64,000 nucleotides of DNA from Marthasterias glacialis (GCA_911728455.2 OU452232.1:496001-560000), one strand, 5' to 3'; shown: positions 1 through 13,276, numbered from the stretch's first letter. Made by a program: numbers and translations. The notes: generated by a model not told the origin, from the sequence alone.

Positions 1-458
1 TTCAGCGAGTGTGGAGCTGAAAGTTGTTGAGGTAAGCGAGGACTTAACAGTTGACATCAAAGTTTGTTTAATGGAAATGTACATGTATAATGTGGTATTG
101 TGATAGTCTATACTTTGGTTTAATATTGTGTAAAATACAATGGTTTGTTTGTGTCAATGGAGACTGTGAACAACTTGGTCAGTCAGCTCAGTGTGAGTAC
201 ACTGTACAGACAGTGTATGAAGTACACCTTCACGTAATGTGTGCACTACACTAGCTCCCCATAGCGTTGTGCGGGCTGCGCCTGACACTATTCGTCACGG
301 ATCCATCTCATTCACTTTGTGTGCGGCAAATTCTTCGTTGCCAAATAACATTTCAGTACAATAACATTCAGTCTTAGCAATCCCAGTGATTTAAACTACT
401 CTTAAACTTACTTTGAAATTGAAGTATCTGCTACTGCTAGTGCTACATTAGACCCAGT

Positions 459-520
459 AACTGGGGCGCTGTACTCCTTTTTTGAGATTTTGACATTATC
501 TGTCGTACTAGCGCCCCAGT
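459..520. repeat. Short foldback with CTGGGGCGCT arms
   Basis: Left arm AACTGGGGCGCTGTAC (459-474) is the near-perfect inverse of TACTAGCGCCCCAGT (506-520). The same sequence recurs near 38385-38445 and 54785-54865, upstream of the EGF-VWC exons, and is absent from duplication copy B. It is a small dispersed hairpin element of unknown class. Confidence 0.5.
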
Positions 521-1973
521 AAGGAATATGTAGTAACTGCGACGGTCAGGAGGATTTAAATCACTTCTGTTAAAAAAAATGCCTTAGACTCAACAGAATT
601 GCTCAAAATTCGCCTACTGTCTTCTCCAAGTGTTTATGGTGAAATAAAATGCATTTAATTGTACTCACGATCATTTTTTGTCCTCCAAATTGATGATTTT
701 TAGGGCCTCTGACAACCCTGCTGTTACAATCGCCATTTTGATTACTAATGTTACGACTGTTTTCTGACTTGAAAAAAGTCGTATTAACGCTGCAGGATCA
801 CGTGTTCGCTGATGCCCGGACTTGAGTATTGTTTTGCGCAGTCAACGCAGGATACCAGCTGTGTCAACGAACACCACAAAGTTCCATTGGTCATGATTGC
901 CGAGCGCGTGCTGTACAATGTTCCCATTGTGGGAACGGTACACGATGATTGGTGCATTTAGTTTATTCAATCGAGGCTTTTCTTGCTCGAAATTTGTGAA
1001 AAATATTCCAGAGTTTGTACCAGAGACCTTCGAGTGGCTGAATAAAGCCAGTAAGGACAGTTCCAGCAGGTCTTGGAAATTGAACAAGTAAAGTATAATG
1101 TTCAGGATGTGTATTAGTGCACGACGGAACATTTAGGCCAGACCACGATCACACACTTTTCAACACAAAAATTTCAAAGTTTTGAAGCTGAAATCATCCG
1201 AAGAAATTGCTTTCCAAAACTGAGTGATTCCTTTGCCTATTTGAAATTTAGCAAGGCTAGGTATAAATGTTCACTTTCCCAACGTTCTTTACCCTTTTTT
1301 TTTTTTACAGTGAATTAGGTCTACATTACAAACAAAATAATAGGCGGGTGGCTACATAGTCGTCCAACGCCAGTCGTGCAAAACTCAAAATAAATCTCTA
1401 TTGTAGTAGAATACTGGTAGTTTATGAAACAGTAATGTGATTAATATCAATGTCACAACATACTACTTTAATGAAATGGCCTAGTAACTGTGTTATTATT
1501 ACCAAAAGCTGTTTTTTGGTGTGACTCTGTCAGTCACAGCACATTTGCATGTAATTTGCCATCAGCTCAGATTACTATGACCCACAATAGGTCACGTGAT
1601 GACATGTAAACATTGGTCGCGCAATCGGTCTATTGTTTTACAGTGGGTAGAAATTGAGGGGGGGGGGAGGGCACTGCACTCACCCCTATACACTAATCCA
1701 AGCAGTTTATGGTGGTTTACACCACCACAGCTATGGCTGCCACAATGCGACAATAGTGTGTCAGCCGCACATAACAATAATATTAGTTCTTTTATAGGGC
1801 ATTTCACAATAATGTCTCAATGTGCTTTACATTAGTATCCTGGTCATTGGGCCAATAACATTCCTGTAATCTTTCTCAGCTCCCTGGGGAGTATACAGCC
1901 CTGAGCTACTGTGGCGCTCCAAAGGCTATTTCAAACACAATATCAACCTGCATATATAAGGGCACAGTAATCA

Positions 1974-2040
1974 TGACCGGGATTCGAACCCACACCCTGA
2001 TGACTTTATAACAACCAGAGTCCAGTGCGCTAGAGTCTCA
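1974..2040 (-). repeat. tRNA-like SINE fragment (copy 1 of 2)
   Basis: On the minus strand there is a perfect B box (GGGTTCGAATCCC, 1979-1991) and a TAGCGCACTGG A-box-like motif (about 2022-2032), spaced as in a tRNA. The cloverleaf ends do not pair cleanly by eye. A tRNA-derived SINE or tRNA pseudogene is likelier than a working tRNA. Confidence 0.45.
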
Positions 2041-2548
2041 AAAAGCACACAAATATTGTCTTGTAGGCTAACATGTAGGTTTTTAAAGACCTACACATTG
2101 ATACTTGATTGGCAAATTTTGTATAGGCCTACATGTACTACTCTTGTCATCAGATTCAAGTTGTTTGGATGCCAGTCACTTGTATACAGAATAGGTTTCT
2201 CAAAATGAAGAAAAAAATGATCAATAAGAAGGGCAAGGTTTTTTTGGGGGTAATAAATCAGAAAAGATAGAAAGATTAGTAATCTAAAATTGTGTGTGTA
2301 TGTTCGTTGCACCCATAGAGGAGTGTTTAGAAAATAATTCTTGTAACATCTAAGATGGTCACTGCCAACTCACTAGGTGAGTTGGAGTGGAATGATCCTA
2401 TTATATTCTTAACATTGAATCTGAAACATGAAGGGCATATTATATGGCTAGCAATGATTCCTAAAATAACCTCACAGTATTCAATCTAAAAGCTTTCCAC
2501 CATTTTAACACAAAGTTATCATAACAAGCTTACTTTTTAAATTGACAG

Positions 2549-2625
2549 AAAGTGAAGAAGACCCCAAGCTCTGCTACAAGAGAAACACCAGTGATCAAGT
2601 CAAGTAAGACAAGCCTACCAAGAAG
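2549..2625 (+). other. 77-nt exon, copy 1 of 4
   Basis: This 77-nt block has an AG acceptor (TTGACAG) and a strong GTAAGT donor, and it recurs at 10394, 40610 and 57024. Read in phase 0 it is a basic open segment running into the donor. Read after a phase-1 upstream exon, as the VWC exon would require, it gives a short acidic then basic tail (ESEEDPKLCYKRNTSDQVK) and a stop. No upstream partner exon was recognised in this unit, so it is probably a stranded exon. Confidence 0.4.
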
Positions 2626-2673
2626 GTAAGTGTTATCAATACTATGTTGTTTGTTGTAACCACTGTCCTATAA

Positions 2674-2750
2674 TCAGGTTAGCTTAGTGGTTTCATTTCC
2701 TGTCCACCCTCAGTGGATCTGGGTTTGAATCCCACTTCAGACCAGAGCCT
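2674..2750 (+). repeat. tRNA-like SINE, + strand (copy 1 of 4)
   Basis: A-box TTAGCTTAGTGG (2679-2690) and B-box GGGTTTGAATCCC (2721-2733) have internal pol III promoter spacing. It sits about 50 bp after the 77-nt exon and recurs in the same place near 10530, 40734 and 57145, so it was duplicated with the exon. It is probably tRNA-derived rather than a functional tRNA. Confidence 0.5.
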
Positions 2751-4220
2751 GGATGTATAATCCAAACATTAACGTCTGCCGCTGCCCATGGTTAATCCAT
2801 CTTGTCTCCCCATGGTAAGGTTTTGAAGAAAGTAAGTTTGAATTATTGTAATTCAAACCTCATGACATCATCATCACATGATCAGGTTTTCTGTTCATGT
2901 AGTGGTTTGAATTTTACTTGGGTTTCAAGACTCATTTCACTTTCACTTCAACTTCAGTTCATGGAGAAGACTTGAACGGAGACTAATCACAACACAGAAC
3001 AAATTATAAAAGCATTACGAGCTTTTAACTGCTGGAAACTTTTTTGCAAAGTTACTGGAAACTTCAGTAATTTTTTGATTTTCGCGTTACTCCAAATGAA
3101 GTGAGAAAGTCTTCTCAACTGTAGTGCAATATTTTTTGACCCAATTTGACATAGATTTTTTACATATATTACTCAGACCCTAAATACTCTGCTTGCTATT
3201 TAAACATCATTTATTATTGGAAGTCACTTTAAACCTTACCAACATGAAAATCAGTCAGTATGCCTATTTACACTGTACATGGTTCCAATGAAGGGTTAAG
3301 TTCAATCGAGTTCAACGTTTTCCAATTATTGTGTTCATCATACACTGCACTCATAGAGTTGTATACAAGTACACGTTCATTGATAACAACCCAGACAACT
3401 CAGACAGGCAACAATGCTAGCTGCGCTGATTGTCAACACACAGTACAGTACAGTAGTATGCATTGACTGTGTACTGTACCCTGTATTGATCAAGCAACTG
3501 GGGACATACTGTTCATTATGCTCAGACTTCAAACGAAATACGAAAACATTTATTGTGTGAATTCAAGCCACAGTTTTCAACGACTGTTTTTTATTCAGAA
3601 CAACCTGGATAGCACAGTTTCTGTCAGCCGGCACATGATGCAAGAGCTTTCCATCAGGCTTGAAGAATTAATTTTGTATAACAACTGATCAAAAGTAACA
3701 GTGAATTTTGAATACATTCAAAGTCATCAAAACCTACTTCAGTATAGTTGCATTTCCACCGATGTAACCTTCGATCGGAAACAATAGCCCCATGAAACTT
3801 GGGAGTGATATGGCAACTAAACTAAACCCAAAGTAATTCATCAGGATATAATTGTAACAACATCTATTAAATCTGGCTTAATAAATTCAAAAAATATCCC
3901 GAAATGTATGTGGTGGCTGTCTGAACAGAGAAAGACCTGCCCTTCAGATTGAAGCCCTCTTCAAAATTATGACACAAAACCTTTATAAATATCATCCCAG
4001 CCTTTTCCAGTAAACTATACAAGATATATCCAACATCAATTTTCACAGGTAACCCCCAGGCCAAAGGCACAGTGTGGTATACTGCAGTTCCAACCTAATT
4101 CCAATACCTGGGGCAAACTCTGGAACGCTTGACTCCCAGTAGAACATTAATACAATGCCTGTACACTCTGAAAGACTTGCATCCAGACTGCATAATAAAA
4201 TAAGGGCACTTGCTGAATGG

Positions 4221-7200
4221 GCTGGTGGGTGGTACGTTGATGGTGGTACACTCTACCTTTGATGGACATCTGGCAAAGGGCTTGATTTGGGTACGGAGTT
4301 CAAGTCATGGTTGGAAAAGTTTAGTCAGGAACAAATTAAAAGTATTTTCCTCTGGCTTGTAGAATGAAATAAACCACTCAGCTATTAAATTATTTTATAC
4401 GAAGTTAAACATGTGGTAATCCACCCGTTGTTAAATGTGAAATTGACTGTTATATTTGTAACTATAATGGCTTGGAAACGTTTAAAACATATTGTGAAAC
4501 GTAACACCTCTAATTATTTAGAATTATCATAACCGCCAGCAATTAATGTCTACTTCGGTAGATAAACGTTTCTTAACGTCTGTTGAAATGAAGTTTGGTT
4601 TGCTAAAAGTTTCCTCACCATGGGTATGACGAAGCTGCAACTTATAGGATTGGTAAGATCATTTGAATGCACCTTTAACCATTTGATCGAGGTGTGCATC
4701 TCCTCTGAAGTAAGGAGGACAAAAGTTGTCCTTTTAGATTTCTTGTTTTTTAAGGAGTGCATAATAAAGTGCGCTGTCTTAAAGAGGTTGGGCCACGCTA
4801 GAAGTCTCTCCTTAAGAAGTTTTACATCCCTAAATACACCACGAAAAAACGGGGACAGAATGCGTGGTTATTCGTTTACAAAGGCAGTTTCTGATCCTCT
4901 TTTCACCCCGCCTCAGCCAAAATCAGAACAACAGCAGTCGGTGCCTGAAAGTTGCCTCCAGAAATTCTAAAGAATAGTGACACAGGAAGTACTCCTCTGT
5001 CAAACGGCTGTTTGTTGTTAAGTGCAGACCATCCGGGGATGCAGTACTTCCAGTGACGTCATGATTTGTTTGCTGCCCTCATTTCTGGGATTTTGATAAA
5101 TTTAGGCGGCGGGCTCGTTAAAGGAGTAAAAACTCCCTGCAAATATTACTTCTTTTGTCAATTTAATGTCACAAAAGAGCAGTTTGTCCGATGCAATAAT
5201 TATAGAAAGCAGAAAACTAAACAATAACGTCAACATCAATCACCATGGCCTATCCTATTTAAAGTTGCACCTATCTCCATCTGCATTGTTGAGTCGACAG
5301 GGTCGAATTATCAACATCACGTCAACTTGCATAATTGGGTGTTTAGCCGAGGACGTACTAGGGTCCCTGCAATTCCAGGCACTTTCGGATGTAAGCCGAT
5401 GTCATCCATTGGGCTAGGGTGATTGTGCCGAGGGTGATGTAGAGGTATTGCAGGGGACCGTTAATGACCTTTGTTCCTCATATCTCGGAAATTACAGTTC
5501 GAGGAGTGTTTTTAATTTAAAACTAATAAAAGGAATAATAACAATGTAGCAGCAACATATCCTGATATTGTAATGTTTTTATTACACTTTGAGCTACCAT
5601 TACTGTCCAAACTGCGACTCCCCCTTTCTTCCTAATGATTGTTCGTTTGTTTCAGAAAACATTGGATTTAGATTTCTTTTCTTATTTTCTTTTGTTGTAG
5701 TATTCACTTCCCAGTCAGGCAATAACGTATTATTGTAGTCAATATAATATCACCGGAAGAAAAAAGAACACCCCTGCTCGGGGTTTGAACAAAAAAAGAT
5801 CGAAAAACCGAAAAATAAGCCACTAAAACCATGTCTGTGACGTCGCCCATATTACAATAAAAATGTATGCTGTTAATATTGGACATCAAATCGATCAATT
5901 TTGGCACAGAATTTTTTAAGACTCATAATTTCACCGGGACTTATTGGAAATCTGACTTGTGTCATGGCAAAAAGTTGCCCTTTTTATTGAAAAATAAATA
6001 AATAAATAAATAAAAAATGGTATGACGTATACGTTTACTTTTTGTTTTGGATAGTAAATTTTATTTGTTATTAATATGGGTATTATTTTGCTAGCGTTGA
6101 TGGTCAAAATAACAAACTGTCTGCAAAACTCACGGCTGTGACGTTGCAAAAAGAAAAGTCTATTACCCCCTCCAATTAAAACCCCCAAAATAATGTCAAT
6201 TTATCTACTCATTGATCACCTTGTACATGTATTTATTCACATTTAAATAGAGCACACAGTTTTTTAAACAGGAAATAACACGCTAATCTCTAACCACCCT
6301 AATCCTATGTGTTGCATTCCAGGCCCGATTATTGTGCCGCTTCTGTGTAGTCGTACTGAAAACTGGACCGTTAGTTAGACATGCCGCCCTCTGTTGACTT
6401 TGATTTTCACGGCCTTGGGTCATTGTTCTTCTCAGTGCGCTGTTACAAGAGATCAGCCTGCAAGAGGTTGATGGAATTCCCGGCAAGGACCAATGTGATT
6501 TCGAATTGAAGCTTCAATTATTGCTCACATTGTACCGAACTCATGGCTGTAACAGTTTCTTACCGTATAAGAACTTCATAGTACATGCATTTAGATAAAC
6601 AAAACCTGGACTTGGTACTTTGTAACTTTGAGGGAAATGACATCCTAAGATATAACCAACCAAATCCTAGTCATTTGCAGGCCCTATTATTATTATTATT
6701 TGTTTTTTATGTCCCGTCCTAGTATCCGTACTAAAATCGCAACCATTAGGGTAGACTGGTTCCCGGTCCCTACATCGTTTACGTTCTGACATACAGTCAG
6801 AAGAGAACGCTGTAGGGAGCAGTCTACCATTAGGGTTGCATATCGCCCTCTCTGTCGGTAGGATTTTCCCCATTGTTCTTGTCAGGGCGCCGTTTACAAG
6901 AGGTTGATGGAATTCCACAAGGGCCATTGAGGTGGTTTCAGTTGTTATTTGCCAGTTACAATGCATGTAACATTTTATATACGGTGTACTTTGGGCAGTT
7001 CAATTTTGCAAGCCTTTTGGATCTCCTTACATTTTGCTCAAGATAGGCCTATCCTATTTAGAAAAGCTGAATACAGTTTACCGTGTGAATAATTTTAGCA
7101 CGATACTTTGTTCTAAAACTCAACACTTACCCTGACCCGCCCAAAACGCCGTGTTTTCACAGATAAAACGTAATAAAAAGAAATGTTTTTTTTTTATTCA

Positions 7201-7726
7201 AACAATTATACTTTTTAAATTCACAATTATAATTTCAATATGCTCTCTGTGCTGGGCATCCCTGACGCTGTGACCGTCTTTTAGTGTAAGTTATCCTTAA
7301 AGTCAATACATCATTTCAGGCCTGAATCTAAGTCGTTTATGATTGTGTCAAATGGTAGCTAGTGTACCTTTCAGCCTCGTTTTGAAGGTTCGTACTGGCA
7401 AAGGCTAGATGTTTAATCAGGCATGAACGCAATTGACAAACAGGTCATTTTGTTTTCCTGATGTATTTGACATTATAATCATTAATGGTTCATTCTTTGT
7501 GAACGAAATAAGTTGATACCAAATTGTACTCATCAGCAAATTACTGTACAACCTTTTAAATACCTACCAGTACAGAAATCGGTGGCAAATTCAAAATGTC
7601 ATAAAAAAATCCCTAACAATGATCATAGTATTTTAACAAAAATGTTCAATAACCCAATATTATCAAATCTTGTCAATACCCAGGCCCAATTTTTACATAG
7701 CGCCCTCTGTTGTTGACGATGAGAAA
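4221..7726. other. Spacer between duplication copies
   Basis: No supported gene. A 116-codon ORF at 4620-4970 has no recognisable domain and no paralog in the window. Segments 6290-6510 and 6680-6960 are diverged copies of one dispersed repeat; they share a run near GAGGTTGATGGAATTCC and pieces resembling CGCCCTCTG. An ATAA microsatellite lies near 5990-6015. Confidence 0.5.
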
Positions 7727-7786
7727 TATAAATAAACCGCGCACATGTTGAACTGTTCAGCGAGTGTGGAGCTGAAAGTTGTTGAG
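7727..7786 (+). promoter_or_regulatory. Candidate TATA promoter and short first exon
   Basis: TATAAATA (7727-7734) lies about 30 bp before a TCAG initiator-like site (7757). From there a 30-nt stretch runs to a consensus donor (GAG then GTAAGC, donor at 7787). The same stretch forms bases 1-31 of the window in copy A. This fits a core promoter plus a non-coding first exon. Which downstream exon it joins is not evident; the 77-nt exon at 10394 is the nearest candidate. Confidence 0.35.
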
Positions 7787-9831
7787 GTAAGCGAGGACTT
7801 AACCGTTGACATCAAAGTTTGTTTAATGGAAATGTACATGTATAATGTGGTATTGTGATAGTCTATACTTTGGTTAAATTTTCTGTAAAATACAATGGTT
7901 TGTTTGTGTCATTGGAGACTGTGAACAACTTGGTCAGTCAGCTCAGTGTGAGTACACTGTACAGACAGTGTATGAAGTACACCTTCACGTAATGTGTGCA
8001 CTACACTACCTCCCCATAGCGTTGTGTGGGCTGCGCCTGACACTAACGCCACCAATCCATCTCATTCACTTTATGCGTGGCAAAATTCTTCTTTGCCAAA
8101 TAACATTCAGTCTTGTTTGGTCTTTATGACATTCCTTTGCAATCCCAGTGATTTAAACTACTCTTAAACTTACTTTGAAATTGAAGTATCTGCTACTGCT
8201 AGTGCTAGTGCTACATAATGTTTCCCCTTGAGATGATTTTTCCTTGACCATCATGTCTATCAATAGTAGTCTCATATCACTTGAAGCTTTACCTTGTTGT
8301 TGTGTCTATTGGAATACCTGTGCCTAGGTTCTGTTTTACTTGTTACAATACCCCCATATTGTAGTAGAATCGGTCAGCAACGGAGCGTGCAAGTGGGGGG
8401 GGGGGGGGTCTAAAATCCATCACTAGGAAGTTTAACATTGTACATGTAACTCAGAAAGGGGTACAGAAACTTAGAGGCCCATCGTAATTTCAAAGTTGAA
8501 AAGTTGAAGCAATCCTGTTGTTTGTTTTAAATTTAGATGATCTTGGCATGGGGTTTGGGCCCCACCTTAGGCCCCGGGATAAATGTTCAACATTAGATGC
8601 TCTGGGTACAAAGAAGGACATTTCAGAAGCATTTTACACACTATTTGTTACTCATTTTAAAATTAGGAAAGTTGATTTATTGATCCTCAAATAGTCCGAT
8701 TGTGCGACCCACGTCAGGTAACCTCGTGTTGGTATTAAATGTAAACACACACGGTGTCCTCTGAAGAAAAGTGTGGTACCGTACAAGATGATTAATGCAT
8801 TTAGTTTATTCAATCGAGGCTTTTCTTGCTCGAAATCTGTGAAAAATATTCTAGAGTTTGTACCAGAGACCTTCGAGTGGCTGAATAAAGCCAGTAAGGA
8901 CAGTTCCAGCAAGTCTTGAAAATTGTACAAGTAACGTATAATGTGCAGGATGTGTATTAGTGCACGACGGAACGATAGGCCAGACGACCGCGATCACACA
9001 CTTTTCAACACAAAAATTTCAAAGTTTTGAAGCTGAAATCATCCAAAGAAATTACTTTCCCAAACTGTGTGGTTCCTTTGCCTATTTGAAATTTAGCAAG
9101 GCTAGGTATAAATGTTCACTTTCCCAACGTTCTTTACCCCCTTTTTTTTTACAGTGAATTAGGTCTACATTACAAACAAAATAATAGGCGGGTGGCTACA
9201 TAGTCGTCCGACGCCAGTCGTGCAAAACTCAAAATAAATCTCTATTGTAGTAGAATACTGGTAGTTTATGAAACAGTAATGTGATTAATATCAATGTCAC
9301 AACATACTACTTTAATGAAATGGCCTAGTAACTGTGTTATTATTACCAAAAGCTGTTTTTTGGTGTGACTCTGTCAGTCACAGCATATTTGCATGTAGTT
9401 TGCCATCAGCTCAGATTACTATGACCCACAATAGGTCACGTGATGACATGTAAACATTGGTCGCGCAATCGGTCTATTGTTTTACAGTGGGTAGAAATTG
9501 AGGGGGGGGGAGGGCACTGCACTCACCCCTATACACTAATCCAAGCAGTTTATGGTGGTTTACACCACCACAGCTATGGCTGCCACAATGCGACAATAGT
9601 GTGTCAGTCGCACATTACAATAATATTAGTTCTTTTATAGGGCATTTCACAATAATGTCTCAATGTGATTTACATTAGTATCCTGGTCATTGGGCCAATA
9701 ACATTCCTGTAATCTTTCTCAGCTCCCTGGGGAGTATACAGCCCTGAGCTACTGTGGCACTCCAAAGGCTATTTCAAACACAATATCAACCTGCATATAT
9801 AAGGGCACAATAATCATGACCGGGATTCGAA

Positions 9832-9897
9832 CCCACATCCTGATGACTTTATAACAACCAGAGTCCAGTGCGCTAGAGTCTCAAAAAGGACACAAAT
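9832..9897 (-). repeat. tRNA-like SINE fragment (copy 2 of 2)
   Basis: Copy of the minus-strand tRNA-like element at 1974-2040, with the B box intact, carried along by the segmental duplication. Confidence 0.45.
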
Positions 9898-10393
9898 ATT
9901 GTCTTGTAGGCTAACATGTAGGTTTTTAAAGAACTACACATTGATACTTGATTGGCAAATTTTGTATAGGCCTACATGTACTACTCTTGTCATCAGATTC
10001 AAGTTGTTTGGATGCCAGTCACTTGTATACAGAAACGGTTTCTCAAAATGCAGAAAAAAATGATCAATAAGAAAGGCAAGGTTTTTTTAGGGGGTAATAT
10101 ATCAGAAAAGATAGAAAGAGTAGTAATCTAAAATTGTGTGTGTATGTTCGTTGCACCCATAGAGGAGTGTTTAGAAAATAATTCTTGTAACATCTAAGAT
10201 GGTCACTGCCAACTCACTAGGTCAGTTGGAGTGGAATGATCCTATTATATTCTTAACATTGAATCTGAAACATGAAGGGCATATTATATGGCTAGCAATG
10301 ATTCCTAAAATAACCTCACAGTATTCAATCTAAAAGCTTTCCACCATTTTAATAAAAAGTTATCATAACAAGCTTACTTTTTTTAATTGACAG

Positions 10394-10470
10394 AAAGTGA
10401 AGAAGACCCCAAGCTCTGCTACAAGAGAAACACCAGTGATCAAGTCAAGTAAGACAAGCCTACCAAGAAG
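10394..10470 (+). other. 77-nt exon, copy 2 of 4
   Basis: The exon matches 2549-2625 and retains acceptor and GTAAGT donor. It lies about 2.6 kb after the candidate promoter and first exon at 7727-7786. No neighbouring coding exon is recognised. Confidence 0.4.
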
Positions 10471-10529
10471 GTAAGTGTTATCAATACTATGTTGTTTGTT
10501 GTAACCACTGTCCTATAATCAGGTTAGCT

Positions 10530-10607
10530 TAGTGGTTTCATTTCCTGTCCACCCTCAGTGGATCTGGGTTCGAATCCCACTTCAGACCAGAGCCTGGATG
10601 TATAATC
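10530..10607 (+). repeat. tRNA-like SINE, + strand (copy 2 of 4)
   Basis: TTAGCTTAGTGG A box and a perfect GGGTTCGAATCCC B box (10566-10578), at the same spacing after the 77-nt exon as in the other copies. Confidence 0.5.
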
Positions 10608-12224
10608 CAAACATTACTGTCTGCCGTTCCCCATGGTTAATCCATCTTGTCTCCCCATGGTAAGATTTTGAAGAAAGTAAGTTTGAATTATTGTAATTCA
10701 AACCTCATGACATCATCATCACATGATCAGGTTTTCTGTTCATGTAGAGGTTTGAATGCTTCTTGGGTTTCAAGACTCATTTCACTTTCAATTCAACTTC
10801 AGTTCATGGAGAAGAGTTGATTGCTAAATGTTAGTGTGACTGTTAAGAAAGTTCTACATGAATACATGTAGCTGCAGTAAAGACTTACATCTTGAATGGA
10901 GACTAATCACAACACATGGCTCGCCACACAGAACTAATTATAAAAGCATTACGAGCTTTTAACTGCATGGAAACTTCTATGCCAAGTTACTGGAAACTTC
11001 TGTAATTTTTAGATATTTGCGTTACTCCAAATGAAGTGAGAAAGTCTTCTCAACTGTAGTGCAATATTTTTTGACCCAATTTGACATAGAATTTTTACAT
11101 ATTATATTACTCATACCCTAAATACTCTGCTTGCTATTTTTAACATATTTTTTATTGGAAGTCACTTTAAACCTTACCAACATGAAAATCAGTCAGTATG
11201 CCTATTTACACTGTACATGGTTCCAATGAAGGGTGAAGTTCAATGGAGTTCAACGTTTTCCAATTATTGTGTTCATCATACACTGCACTCATAGAGTTGT
11301 ATACAAGTACATGTTCATTGATAACAACCCAGACAACTCAGACAGGCAACAATGCTAGCTGCGCTGATTGTCAACACACAGTACAGTACAGTAGTATGCA
11401 TTGACTGTGTACTGTACCCTGTATTGATCAAGCAACTGGGGACATACTGTTCATTATGCTCAGACTTCAAATGAAAAACGAAAACATTTATTGTGTGAAT
11501 TCAAGCCACAGTTTTCAACGACTATTTTTTATTCCGAACAACCTGGATAGCATAGTTTCTGCAAGTTGGCACATGATACAAGAGCCTTCCATCAGGCTTG
11601 AAGAATTAATTTTGTATAACAACTGATCAACAGTAACAGTGAATTTTTGAATACATTCAAAGTCATCAAAACCTACTTCAGTATAGTTGCATTTCCACCG
11701 ATGTAACCTTCGATCGGAAACAATAGCCCCATGAAACTTGGGAGTGATATGGCAACTAAACTAAACCCAAAGTTATTCATCAGGATATAATTATAACAAC
11801 ATCTATTAAATCTGGATTAATAAATTCAAAAAATATCCCGAAATGTATTCGGTGGCTGTCTGAACAGAGAAAGACCTGCCCTTCAGATTGAAGCCCTCTT
11901 CAAAATTATGACACAAAACCTTTATGAATATCATCCCAGCCTTTTCCAGTAAACTATACAAGATATATCCAACATCAATTTTCACAGGTAACCCCCAGCC
12001 TGAAGGCACAGTGTGGCATACTGCAGTTCCAACCTAATTCCAATACATTGGGCAAACTCTGGAACACTTGACTCCCAGTAGAACATTAATACAATGCCAG
12101 TACACTCTGAAAGACTTGCATCCAGACTGCATAATAAAATAAGGGCACTTGCTGAAAAATGGGCTTTCTTTAGAAGACTTGACTCCCAGCCCCCCCCCCC
12201 AAAAAAAAACCATGGGCACTCTTT

Positions 12225-12402
12225 GGAAGACTTGACTTCCAGCCCAACCAATTAACGAGGGCGCACTTTGGAAGACTTGACTTCCAGCCCAACCAATTAA
12301 CGAGGGCGCACTTTGGAAGACTTGACTTCCAGCCCAACCAATAATGAGGGCGCAATTTGGAAGACTTGACTTCCGGCCCAACCAATAATGACGGCGCACA
12401 AA
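12225..12402. repeat. 45-bp minisatellite with a hairpin in each unit
   Basis: About four units start at 12225, 12270, 12315 and 12359 (spacing 45, 45 and 44 bp). Each unit contains TGGAAG-ACTTGA-CTTCCA, a perfect 6-bp-stem hairpin. A degenerate related motif lies upstream at 12055-12190. The array begins where duplication copy B stops matching copy A, so it may mark the breakpoint. Confidence 0.8.
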
Positions 12403-13200
12403 TACCAGGGGGTGGGGGGATATATTCCTCCCACTCTTTGTCCGGGGGTGATGGTCCATAGGATCATTACGCCCCCGATTTTTGGACCTTAAGAAAAAAA
12501 ATGTGGTTTTTACTGAAAAAGCACCCCATAGCTTAGTAAATGGATAAAACATTCTAAAAATTCCTATCTGTAATTATTTGAACTAACCATTAAAACATTA
12601 ACAACACAGAGGGCATCCATAATGCAATCAAACATCTGCTCAGAGGCGTAGGGACCTGGGGATGTGGTGGAAGGGGGGTGGTTGGGAGGGTGTGACACCC
12701 CAATATTTTTCCAAAGTCAGCTTTTGCTTTTTTATCTCTCTCTTTAATTAATATATTTCGGGTTTGGGGGGGGGGGGGTAAATAAAAGTTTGTAGGGGGC
12801 TAAAATTACCCAAGGCCCCCCAGAACCGCGCCTGAATGTAGAGATGATTTATACTCTATTATTATTTCTGTTAACTAAAGATTTATTCCACTAACTCGCT
12901 TCCTTATTTAAAGTAGCGAGATATTTCCACATAGTTTATAGACCAGGAAAATCTTCACATCTCATCGATTAAAAATCCAATCATAACCTTCAAAAAATTA
13001 GAATTAAAAACACACTAGATTATTTTCATTGTTATTTTAACAAGTAAAATACCATATGAGGTAATGTCTTGGAAAAGATTTTTTATACATAACCAAACAA
13101 GACAAATAAAAAGAAACTAAACTTACTTGAAAAAAATGTAAAAAATCTCAAAGAATTCTCCTTATTTTGTCCAAAATGATAAACTTTTTTTTAAATGATT
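12403..13200. other. Non-coding spacer
   Basis: No supported gene. At 12640-12830 there is a G/C-run-bearing stretch (GAGGCGTAGGGACC, later GCGCCTG) resembling a dispersed invertebrate repeat; a related GC-rich stretch lies near 42965-43140 and 59405-59580. The rest is AT-rich, with distant similarity to sequence upstream of the later coiled-coil exons. Confidence 0.4.
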
Positions 13201-13276
13201 TTGTTTGTTTACATGACATGTGTGATAAGCACTGTATATTCAAGTCCTGCTGAACATCCACAGGAATACTAACTAC

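Larger units (their letters stand above)
1..4220 (+). repeat. Segmental duplication, copy A
   Basis: This block is repeated at 7756-12160 in the same orientation with high identity, and it begins before the window. It contains two tRNA-like sequences, the 77-nt exon at 2549-2625, and a region (3240-3540) that recurs near 41.9 and 58.3 kb. Compared with copy B it carries a different segment at about 437-930, including a small inverted repeat around CTGGGGCGCT. A 48-codon ORF near 940-1090 is open here but has a stop in copy B, so it is not called. No complete gene is visible. Confidence 0.85.
7756..12160 (+). repeat. Segmental duplication, copy B
   Basis: Direct repeat of 1-4220. Differences include replacement of the 437-930 segment by unrelated sequence at about 8215-8780, and scattered substitutions and small indels. 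It carries the 77-nt exon at 10394 and both tRNA-like sequences. No complete gene is seen. Confidence 0.85.

Noticed and set aside
2674-2750. Functional tRNA genes
   Set aside because: A and B boxes are present, but acceptor-stem pairing is not convincing and copies decay with the surrounding duplication; tRNA-derived repeats are likelier.
4620-4970. 116-aa + strand ORF
   Set aside because: No recognisable domain, no splice context, no paralog in the window; within chance expectation.
12034-12552. 172-aa minus-strand ORF with internal repeats
   Set aside because: It spans the 45-bp minisatellite; 45 is divisible by three, so an open frame is expected by chance. No domain, no start context and no counterpart in copy A.
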